Shown piece after piece: positions 56,071 through 64,000 of a stretch of DNA of 64,000 nt. Under the pieces are notes generated by a model that worked only from the letters and a program-made list of their open reading frames with translations, was not told the origin of the DNA and made no database searches. The stretch is from NCBI GenBank assembly GCA_934047225.1, contig OW203998.1, forward strand, positions 16,135,280 through 16,199,279, given 5' to 3'. Both the position numbers and the translations under genes were made by a program. How positions within the stretch are numbered: position 1 is the stretch's first letter; every line of letters starts with the position of its first letter. The DNA comes from Ypsolopha sequella. Its lineage: Eukaryota; Arthropoda; Insecta; Lepidoptera; Ypsolophidae.

Positions 56071-56999
56071 GTCACGAAATATTTATTATTATAGAGCCAA
56101 TCCAAAAATCACGAAAAAAACATTCACTGTTTCATATAAAAATGCAATGCCGCTCAGCCGAAGTGTAGAGCAGATTTTTTTTCAAGATTTCAGTGTTGTT
56201 TCCATTGACTGAATATGCTCTTCAAATATGACCATACCTTTCTATTACACATTGTATATCGCATTTGTTTTGAATTAATTTTATTAAATATCTAAAATTG
56301 AATATTTAAAATTGTGGTTTCCTCATTTTCGTCATCAAATTTAAAATAAAATCGAAGTTTTGAATCGCTTTAGCCCAATTTACAACTCCTTTTTTGGCTC
56401 AAACAAGCTGATATCTGTTTTCAAAGCGCGCAATCTTCCCATACCTATCACGTACGAACACTGAATACAGGGCAAACATGCTGCCAAGTCAGTTTTCCAA
56501 AGAATCAGGGCATTATCGTTCTTGTCACTTGGAAATAAGACCGTTGATAGTGGACTTTTGAAATAGCGTGACACGCCATCTTTATTTTGCTGTGTTTCAT
56601 TGGACGAAGCGGTCCGAGAAAACTAAGGAAAAGTTTGAAATGAGCACTCGTTACGGAAACGAAATTTGTAGACACTGCGTAGTTGAAATGGAAAATACCT
56701 CCTTAAATTACCGGAAAATAAATACTTTTAAATGTAAATTCATTAGGAAGTTATTATTCATGAGGTAAGATATATTCTATGATAAGCATATTATTCTTTA
56801 TTTTTAACTATTTGTATTCCTTTATTTACGTTACTCGTATATTAAGAGTCGATTCTTGGGATTTGTAATAAAATATTATAAGGCCCAAAATATAACTTTT
56901 AGATAAGAATAATCAATGTATTTCATCAGTTTACTATATGTATAAACATATTTTTATTGATATATTTATTTAATGATTTATAACAAAGTAAAAGAAAAC
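56071..56999. other. No recognisable gene
   Basis: Short frames on both strands (56380-56574 minus, 56568-56768 plus) lack any motif I know. Confidence 0.4.
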
Positions 57000-57050
57000 A
57001 GGTCGGCTATCCTGATCCAAATACATATTGAGGTAAGCCGTTTAGTTAAA
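57000..57050 (-). repeat. GGTCGGCTATCCTGATC...ATTGAGGTAAGCCGTTT core
   Basis: It is the reverse complement of the 8096-8145 core. AT-rich flanks do not pair clearly. Confidence 0.65.
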
Positions 57051-57324
57051 ATCAAATATTTAATTATAATAGATTTAAAATAATTTCATTTTACATAGTC
57101 GTGATATTAGCCGTAAATTCTTAACAAAAATCCAATCTCACACTTTTGGAAAATATAATTACATATTTCTTAATATTTTGATACAAATCCGAATAATCCA
57201 CTCATAACATTATTAAATCTATATTTATTCCTTTAGACCATTTTGCTTTTTCACGCACTCTATAGTTTTTCTTTCACATTTTTTTACATAAATCTTGTCT
57301 AGTTTAGCAATTAGTGCTGCCTGT

Positions 57325-57420
57325 GTACGCTACAAAATGTTTAAATAATATATCAGAAACAATAAGGGCCCTAATATGGAGTCCTGCGGGACACGCACTT
57401 TAACTAATGCTACGAATGAC
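57325..57420 (-). pseudogene. LINE reverse transcriptase scrap (motif B)
   Basis: On the minus strand VALVKVRVPQDSILGPLLFL then IYYL. VPQGSILGPLLFLIY is reverse transcriptase motif B of jockey/CR1-type elements. Only ~30 residues are recognisable. Confidence 0.7.
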
Positions 57421-57689
57421 TTTAATCATTTAACTTCGTTGTTCAGTATGATAAGTAAATATATGCGGTTTTGTTAAAAAATACATGATCTTTTACGCCT
57501 TGTATAAAGATGTGAACACTTATTATGTGACACATACTCGTATACTAACCAGAGCTCGTTTCAATTCCGCCATGTCAGTCATTTGTGCCACAATTTACAC
57601 TGGAAAGTATGCAGCCAAACCGGGACAGAATTACCCAAACACTATCTAAGTTTTGTAGTATAGTAGTTCCCTGATAAATTGCTGGTTAA

Positions 57690-58190
57690 GGCGCTACGGA
57701 AAAAAATCGTCACTTTTAGAACTTGCATATATCTACTTCAGTGAAGAAGGTATTATTTTGATAAAATAGTTTATTATTTTTGAAATCTTTTTCTAGGGAT
57801 CCGCTAAAATAGAAACGCGATTGGAGAAATTCGGCTCGATACAAATATTCATTGAAATTGGTTCTTTCTCTACACCAATTCTCCTGGTTTGACAATTTGG
57901 AATGACATATGGGCTGTAATTATATTTTATTAGATGGGTTGTAACAGTATCTAGGACCTTTTGAAAGTTCAGTTTTTATCTATGTTTTTGATGATAGGCA
58001 CCCAGTCCAATTGGCAACCAAAGATACAGAATAGGGGGGCTGGTTAAACGAAATTTTGAGAGCAACTTTAGTACATATTATATTTAAAAAAAATCGACTT
58101 TTTACCACTTTTCCTCAAATCCATCCCTCTCGCACTGAGGATTTTTTCGCGTATGGAGTAAAAGGTACACTTGAACTTTTACATATCGCC
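57690..58190. mobile_element. TTAA MITE, full length, carrying a secondary insertion
   Basis: TTAA lies on both sides (57686-57689 and 58191-58194). Ends are GGCGCTACGG and CATATCGCC. At 57958-58042 it holds the right half of a TATCATCAAAAACATAG-family MITE (AGTTTTTATCTATGTTTTTG to ATAGGGGGGCTGG), absent from the paralogue at 48477-48777. Confidence 0.85.
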
Positions 58191-58194
58191 TTAA

Positions 58195-58877
58195 TTATCA
58201 AATTAATATTTGGCATTAAGGCAACGCTATAATCGAACTTATAAAAAAATTCTTCAACGAACATATTAACCGTTCTCTAGTGTTTTTTTTTTTTGAAAAT
58301 GGGTAATATTGGTAAGCTTTTATTGCAAAATTCAAATATTATCTTTTTGCGCATCTATCAATACTTCGAGAAATAGGATAAGTACTTAAATTTCATATTC
58401 ATTATTGTTGTTACAAATTAGAAAATCACTTACGATTCCCCAATATGAATCATATTTCTCAATCATATTTTTTTATTAAATGCTATACATGTCAATCAAG
58501 AAACATGTGATTCGATCTGGAACCTCGCTCGACATTACAGAGTTGGTCGGAGATGCCGTCGTGACGTGACCCATTTCTTAGTGCACTCTACACTTCACAC
58601 TTCTAATAAAAGGGTCGTTGCATAACAAAAGTAAAGTAGAGCATTCTTTTAGTACATCATCTGTGACCCATATTTTTGTTTTCTTTGTGAATATCTTTAT
58701 AAAATGGTAATTCTGAAAAACGGATAGACTACACACACGTATGTTGACTGAATGTCAACTGTTTCGCCAACACAGTTTCGGCATTTTCAAGGCGAGTGTC
58801 ATTTAGGACAACGGCGTGGCGGTCACAGTCGTTGTTAAACGGCCAATGAAATCTATCTTGAACCGGGTAATTTATTA
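58195..58877. other. No recognisable gene
   Basis: AT-rich, short frames only. Confidence 0.4.
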
Positions 58878-59058
58878 TACGAGGGTGAATCCAAAAGTTC
58901 TAAGCCCGACCTACAAAGAGGTATCAAATCTTTGTAAATCTACCGTCATTTGTTAGAATGTTTTTTCGTGATTGATTGTGTGAAGTTGAAGTTCGATACT
59001 GCAAGCTATTATTTTTTTGTGATATTTTTTTTAACGCAGTCTGACGGGATTTTTCACA

Positions 59059-60510
59059 ATGGAGAAAATTGAACACCGTGCTGTGATTAAGTACCTCAAT
59101 AAAAAAGGTCTTTCACCTAAAGAGATTCATGAAGATATGGAAACAACGTAAGGGGAATCTGCTCCATCGTATTCCACTGTCAAAAAGTGGGTATCTGAAT
59201 TTAAACGCGGTCGGGAGGCCATTGAAGATGACCCAAGGAGAGGAAGGCCTTCAACGTCTACCACTAAAGAAAACACTGACAAAATTTGTGATCTCATCCT
59301 AGGAGACCGACGATTGACCATTAGTAGGATAGCTGAGATCACAGGCATCAGTTATGGCCGAGTGCAAAATGAATTGAATTGATTTGGGGTTCCGTAAGGT
59401 TTCTGCTCGCTGGGTCCCAAGATTTTTTCAGCTGACCAAAAACGAGTTCGATTCACAATTTCGCGTGACTGTTTGGAATTTTTTGAGGCAGATGCTGAGG
59501 ATTTTATGTCTCGTTTTGTTACCATAGATAAAAGCTGGGTTCATCACCATACTCCTGAAACAAAACAGCAATCCAAACAGTGGAAAAGATCTGGCTAACC
59601 CACGCTGAAGAAGGCCAAGTGCGTTTTGTCAGCCAACAAAGTCATGGCATCTGTTTTTTTGGGATTCGAAGGGAGTTATTTTATTGGATTATTTACCTAA
59701 AGGTGAAACTATAAATTCACGCTATTATTGTAACCTATTACGAAAACATCGCGAAGAAATAAAAGAAAAACGGCCGGGGATGTTTTGAGTTTTGTTTCAT
59801 CAAGACAATGCACGAGTTCACACTTCGGTTGAAACGATGGCTGTGATCCGTGAATGTGGTTACGAGTTGCTGCTAGGGTTTGCACTATTCGTTTAATTTT
59901 ACTATTCGAATAAAATGAATACTTCTAGAGCCAAATATTCGAATATTCGGATATTCGAATATTTTTAAACATTGATTGAAAACAATACAATATCAATTCA
60001 AAACAAACAAAAGCAGCTAGACTGTGGTTTGGTTTGATTGCTGCATAATTTTATTCAAATAAAATCAAGTATTTTAATTATTTTTCTTGTTTGTGTTAAC
60101 ACAAGTTAACACAACACAGATGCGTGCGCGCTGTCGCTGGCCGCGTGACTGACTGAGTGAACGAACGAACGAGGCTGAACGAGTAAATGAACACAAGGTG
60201 GGGTGGGACTCAGGGGCAGAGTAAGAATAAGACCAAAAACAAAAACTTTATTATTATTCAACTATTCGAATAATTTAAATGAATTATTCGAATTTGAAAT
60301 TGGAGCGGATATTCGAATAAAATGAATATTCGAATATTCGAATTGCAAACCCTAGTTGCTGCACCACCCACCTTATTCGCCGGATTTAGCCCCCTCTGAC
60401 TATCATCTCTTTCCAAATTTAAAAAACACTTGGGGGGATCTAAATATTCGACTAGAGAAGAAGTGATAGTCGCATTTAATGACTATTTTTTATGGAAGTT
60501 ATTTTCCGTG
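59059..60510 (+). pseudogene. mariner transposase, inactive
   Basis: The ATG at 59059 opens MEKIEHRAVIKYLNKKGLSP, then STVKKWVSEFKRGREAIEDD and GRPST, the paired helix-turn-helix DNA-binding part. Catalytic blocks remain recognisable: VTIDKSWVHHHTPETKQQSK (first Asp), FHQDNARVHTSVETM (second Asp) and, after the inserted MITE, YSPDLAPSDYHLFPN (third Asp, mariner D,D34D). In-frame stops are at 59149, 59380, 59595 and 59786, with frame changes near 59390 and 59690. The C-terminus is lost after STREEVIVAFNDYF. Confidence 0.92.
59874..60354. mobile_element. hAT MITE inserted in the mariner transposase
   Basis: The 481 bp element starts TAGGGTTTGCA and ends TGCAAACCCTA. GTTGCTGC is duplicated exactly on both sides (59866-59873 and 60355-60362). 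Subterminal ATTCGAATATTCGAATA words are repeated at both ends in inverted orientation. Ignoring it, the transposase frame reads smoothly from GYELL into HHPPYSPDLAPSDYH, which confirms the insertion boundaries. Confidence 0.95.
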
Positions 60511-60837
60511 TTATTTTTTTTTCGCCTAGATTACTTTAAAGAATATATGGTTTAAAAAAAAAACAATAATAGTAATTCAACAGTATTTAATGCCACTGTG
60601 ACATAATGAGAGCCATAGGCCACTAGTCTTAACTGTCCAGGACAATTCCCATAGCTTAATTCCTAAAAGATATATATTTTTTCAGATAATAAACGCCATT
60701 TTAGATCATAGTTTTCAATATTATGGTATATAATTTGTTCATTATTTTTTTTATTACTTTTTTAAAGAATTTCCAGATATGACGCCACTTGGGGCATTTT
60801 AGGTATGATAGATAGTGGATCTTTGCCTTGCTTATAA

Positions 60838-60990
60838 GAAAAGTAGTCTGTCTCTGTCTGTCTTCTCATCTGTATGCATCTATCAAATCAGTCGATTATA
60901 AATTTATCTTGATAGCAAAGGACGCATTTCGAAACAGCCTTTCTTCAAATGACGTCAGACGAAGTCAAATGGAAGTTACAGCTATTTCGT
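60838..60990 (-). repeat. Inverse partner of the 50157-50405 repeat
   Basis: See the 50 kb copy. Shared words are GATAGCAAAGGACGCATTTC and AACACACCT. Confidence 0.5.
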
Positions 60991-61149
60991 AACACACCTT
61001 TACATAATTGAATCTAAGCGAATTGTCGGTAAACTACGGGCTAACCCTTGTTGAAATTATCCTGTGGGAGCGGTTTATAATAAATTGGGCCAATCACAGC
61101 GCAGAATCGCGGTGTTATAACATATATACATAAGTATTATATATTTCAC

Positions 61150-61150
61150 A

Positions 61151-61184
<34 letters not shown>
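61150..61184 (+). repeat. (AT)n microsatellite
   Basis: Uninterrupted TATATATATATATATATATA run of about 34 bp. Confidence 0.95.
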
Positions 61185-61186
<2 letters not shown>

Positions 61187-61195
61187 CATAAAATC

Positions 61196-61345
61196 TATTA
61201 TAATATAAATACTGTTATCTCAGGATATCTCAGGATCTCAGGATAGGTCCGACCTGGACTTAAGACATTAATACATATACTAAACTGATGGCAGGTCCAG
61301 GTCGGACCCGAAATATATGTTGAGATAACAGTATTTATATTTAAA
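61196..61345. repeat. Foldback with GGTCCGACCTGGAC stem and CGAAATATAT core
   Basis: AATATAAATACTGTTATCTC and GGTCCGACCTGGAC pair with 61291-61345. The right arm holds CCCGAAATATATGTTGAG, the reverse of the TTTCG core. The left arm has three CTCAGGAT words in its place. Confidence 0.75.
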
Positions 61346-61622
61346 TTATCATATCTATCAGTACCTTTTTATTTCTAAAACAGAAAACATTAAGAGCTTT
61401 TGCAGTGTATTTAATTTTAAAATATATATTATAATATTTATATTGTATATCATCATAATCCTAATCGAAAAATAGTGTAGGTTTAACTGTTTTCAATGTT
61501 TTAATTACCTTATTTATTTAATTATTTTTTAAATACCGTATTGTATAGAAACAATGACAGAAATTAATTTCTATGTTTGAACACTTGGCAATTTATCCAT
61601 CGCAAGGAGATATAAATTAACA

Positions 61623-61830
61623 TTATATCATTGCAATATAGAAACGCAGAAAGAAAAGTAAATCTGGATGTGAAGAGCTCTGAACCGGGATTCGAACCCG
61701 GGACCTCTCGCTTACCAGAGCAATCGCCCGGTAAGCGAGAGGTCCCGGGTTCGAATACCGGTTCAGATGTTCTCACATCCAGATTTACTTTTCTTTCTGC
61801 GTTTCTACGAGTATACTGCAATGATATAAT
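61623..61830. repeat. tRNA-like inverted dimer, ~95 bp arms
   Basis: Arms 61623-61716 and 61730-61830 are nearly perfect inverted copies around a 13-nt loop. Each, read outward from the loop, is GGTAAGCGAGAGGTCCCGGG then TTCGAAT, that is the 3' half of a tRNA with a B box, followed by a SINE-like body. The element ends 97 bp before the protease start codon. Confidence 0.85.
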
Positions 61831-61926
61831 ATTTATGTATTGTATAGAAGTAGATAAAATGGTTTAAAATTTTACCCAAATTAGGAGTTTTATCTCTGAC
61901 TTTAACGGTTTCAGAAAGGATTCAAC

Positions 61927-62145
61927 ATGAATGAGATGCTATCTTCGATAATGTTTTTGATATTGTTAGCGATGTCGTACAGCAACGAACTAAGTAGAGA
62001 AGACCTCACTGCTTTTGATTACCACAGAAAAGTTGGTATACCTGAAGCAACGAGAATTAAAAAATTGGAAGATGATATCAAGAACAGAAACAGTCAAAGA
62101 ATCGTCGGTGGATCATACGTCAGCATTTCCGAAGTTCCTTATCAG
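61927..62145 (+). CDS. Secreted chymotrypsin/collagenase-like serine protease, exon 1
   Basis: The ATG at 61927 opens MNEMLSSIMFLILLAMSYSN, a signal peptide that probably ends near residue 19-21. A propeptide of about 38 residues follows, ending in NRNSQ-R58. Activation would cut before I59 in RIVGGSYVSISEVPYQ, the conserved N-terminus of S1 proteases. The exon ends CAG with GTACTA following, a phase 0 donor. The product is a secreted zymogen cut after activation by a trypsin-like enzyme. Family members of this kind are mainly midgut digestive enzymes in Lepidoptera. The start fits because no in-frame ATG lies closer to a better signal sequence. An ATAAAA at about 61853 could serve as a TATA box, which is unproven. 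Confidence 0.93.
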
Positions 62146-62790
62146 GTACTACTCCACATTTTATGTATTTGTAATACGCAATCTTGTTCATTTTGATCGT
62201 CTCGGTTGTAATACCATGCGTGCATGCTTACAATTACTAAATACACACATTCCACTGGTCGTGCTGACCAACACACCCTAAAGAAACGATCATATCCAAA
62301 TAAAAAGACTTGTTGGCTCAAAATTACCAGTAAATGTGAATAAAATAAAACTCATTTGTTTTCCATCACATTGCACTAATTGCTAGCACTTTTTAGCTAC
62401 CGATTGCCATTTCTTACAGCTCAATTTTACCAATGACAATTAAGATTCTAACAAAACTTTTAAATACCAAAGATTTCAAAGGTAAAGATAAGCCCTTACC
62501 GTACTATGACAGCACCAAAATGTTTCCACCTTTAAATGGGGACGCTCACACGTTTGGAATCAGTGCTCATCTGAACACAGTGATAGTTGGACGCCTTAAG
62601 TGCACTTAAAGTTAATCATTTTAACAACTTTAGTAGTCTGATCAGTTTGCTGCCCGTAGGTAGACAGATTGCGCCCTCATAAGTGTGCGCGCGTCGGCGC
62701 ACGCATTCAAAAACAATGTAATACTCGTATATTTTAGGTGTCAGGGCTCATCTAAACTTTTGAAATCTTTGATAAATACTTAATTAAAAT

Positions 62791-63128
62791 CGGTGGTAGC
62801 TCTGGCGGTAGAACGCTGGCCTCTAAATCTTGAGACCCAGGTTCAATCCTCAGTGATAACGAACCAATGAGTTTTCTGGAATTTATGTGTGCATAGTAAC
62901 TATTTGTATTAAATAACACTTACCACTTGCTGAACGGTGAAGAAAAACAGCGTGAGCAAATCTGTATGACCTAAAAAGCGTGTATTTGTACCCGAAGACA
63001 GCGTAAGGGGCTCTATACCCATCACGTTTGGGACGTATTAATCGTTGGTGAAATCGAGTGTGGACTATGACTTTAATTTCACAGTACAAACTTGGGACTA
63101 CCTCTGACACCCTTTCGGGGATTCATGT
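62791..63128 (+). mobile_element. tRNA-headed SINE in protease intron 1
   Basis: It starts CGGTGGTAGCTCTGGCGGTA (A box), with CCCAGGTTCAATCC (B box), then CACTTGCTGAACGGTGAAG, and ends TCGGGGATTCATGTCAAG. It is the same family as 39681-40029, in the opposite orientation and moderately diverged. Confidence 0.85.
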
Positions 63129-63192
63129 CAAGACTATTTTTATTAAAACGCTGTTTCAAGTACCTAATATTTACTTGTGTTTTTCCACATAT

Positions 63193-63674
63193 ACAGAATG
63201 AACCAAACGAATTAGCTAAAAGCGGAAGTACCCTAAATATTGAAGATAGCAAATTTTTCTTAAAGGAACGTTTATTTTATATTTAAAAACTGCATTCAAA
63301 GGATTTTGAAAAATCGCCAGCCTGAACCGGGAATCGTACAAGACAAATGTGTAAAAAAAATATTCTGTACTTATAAAACCGATCGAAAGGTTAAATTATA
63401 AGAAATAAATACTTGTGAACAGAATAGTATTCTATATTAATGTTAATTAATGTAGGTACATTACTGAAAAGAATTTGGTTGTTATGATTTATCCTTTCGG
63501 CATGTAACAAAAAAATACAGAATGTTTTTTTACACATCTGTCTAGTTCGATTCCCGGTTTAGGCAGGTGATTTTTGAAAATTCTTTGAATGCAAATTTTT
63601 CAATACTTTAAATTTCCATCTTCAATACTTAGGGAACTTTCCCTCCAGGGGGTACTGGTTTGGTTCATTCTGTA
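63193..63674. mobile_element. 482 bp foldback element with tRNA-like B boxes, in intron 1
   Basis: It starts TACAGAATGAACCAAAC and ends with its inverse, with TA on both sides. Arms are ~170 bp and diverged by several indels. Each arm contains GGGAATCG(T/A)AC or its inverse GTTCGATTCCCGGTTTAGGC, a good B box. The centre is AT-rich. Confidence 0.85.
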
Positions 63675-63809
63675 TAATGTACGCCTTTATTATGATCATA
63701 TGTAGAAAAGTACAAGTGTTTTTCAAACATAAAAAGTATAAAATTCCACCAAGTTCCAACGATAACAAGCATCAACAACGTTTCAGATATTTTACCCTGT
63801 TCTTTTCAG

Positions 63810-64000
63810 GTGGGTCTTCTTATAAACATCGTCCACGACACTGAAAACTCAACATCTTTATGCGGTGGTTCCCTCATTGCTAACAACCTTGTCGTCACTG
63901 CTGCACACTGCACTTTTGATGGCATCCTGATCGGTCAGACCTACACAGTCATATTGGGGTCTGATTACTTCTTCTATGGTGGTACCAGGATCATCAGCAA
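63810..64000 (+). CDS. Serine protease exon 2, cut by the window edge
   Basis: It continues VGLLINIVHDTENSTSLCGG, SLIANNLVVTAAHCTF and YTVILGSDYFFYGGTRIIS. His106 (counted from the start codon) in TAAHC is the first catalytic residue, and C91/C107 should form the His-loop disulphide. The Asp and Ser of the triad and the specificity pocket lie beyond 64000, so chymotrypsin, trypsin or collagenase-like specificity cannot be decided. The frame is intact so far, and the gene looks functional. Confidence 0.93.
   Translation, partial: MGLLINIVHDTENSTSLCGGSLIANNLVVTAAHCTFDGILIGQTYTVILGSDYFFYGGTRIIS

Larger units (their letters stand above)
58878..60530 (+). mobile_element. mariner transposon, 3' terminus missing
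   Basis: It starts TACGAGGGTGAATCCAAAAG then TTCTAAGCCCGACC, a mariner terminal repeat next to TA. The transposase reading frame follows from 59059. No matching right terminal repeat is found after the last recognisable transposase sequence near 60510, so the right end is deleted or degraded. A 481 bp hAT MITE is inserted at 59874-60354. Confidence 0.88.
62146..63809 (+). other. Intron 1 of the serine protease gene, 1664 bp
   Basis: GTACTA donor at 62146 and TGTTCTTTTCAG acceptor ending at 63809, phase 0. It holds a SINE (62791-63128) and a 482 bp foldback element (63193-63674). The remaining ~650 bp near the donor has no feature I recognise. Confidence 0.9.

Noticed and set aside
61631..61867. 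Frames with EPGFEPGTSRLP on both strands
   Set aside because: They are translations of the tRNA-like inverted dimer; matching peptides on both strands are expected from a palindrome.
62015..62281. 88-residue frame overlapping protease exon 1
   Set aside because: Out of frame with the signal peptide and RIVGG motif, and it runs through the splice donor.

Overview
The window looks like a stretch of a lepidopteran (moth or butterfly) nuclear genome. It is AT-rich and almost gene-free. It is packed with repeat types I know from Lepidoptera: a BEL/Pao LTR element, CR1/jockey-like and other non-LTR fragments, a Helitron end, a mariner, tRNA-headed SINEs, the CCAAGTGCGAGTCAG...GGGTTCCGTA repeat, and many foldback MITEs. 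The only convincing host gene is the 5' part of a secreted chymotrypsin/collagenase-like serine protease at the right edge (exon 1 at 61927-62145, exon 2 from 63810 and running off the window). Its signal peptide, propeptide and RIVGG start are typical of insect digestive proteases.

Layout. 96-6461: a complete BEL/Pao element with two ~200 bp LTRs and a 5 bp target duplication, whose single gag-pol frame is broken four times. 7-13 kb: foldback and hairpin elements, including a 262 bp hAT-type MITE with a perfect 8 bp duplication and a TTAA-flanked MITE. 13-20 kb: mostly unassignable AT-rich DNA, SINE and LINE scraps, and a decayed YqaJ-type nuclease reading frame near 20 kb. 20.8-24.7 kb: a 260 bp tandem duplication, MITEs, one arm of a ~400 bp long-range inverted repeat, and a small exon-like block. 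27-30 kb: a Helitron 3' end with the tail of its helicase, then nested non-LTR fragments. 32-42 kb: SINEs and LINE pieces, the second arm of the inverted repeat, and a LINE insertion with a 20 bp target duplication. 42-45.2 kb: the least repetitive part, with a GC-rich island at 44.74-45.17 kb. 45.9-58 kb: nested MITEs and SINEs. 58.9-60.5 kb: a mariner pseudogene split by a hAT MITE. 61-64 kb: the protease gene, with tRNA-like foldback elements before exon 1 and inside intron 1.

Nothing here forms an operon or pathway; the parts relate through insertion history. Several nestings can be ordered from the sequence: hAT MITE into mariner, LINE into an older composite repeat, MITE into an inverted copy of itself, and MITE half into a TTAA MITE. 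The most unusual signal is a set of short cores (for example GATATATTTCGG followed by CATCAG) that recur at the centre or arm ends of otherwise different foldback structures. I could run no searches, so family names rest on motifs recognised by eye and unidentified repeats are described, not named.
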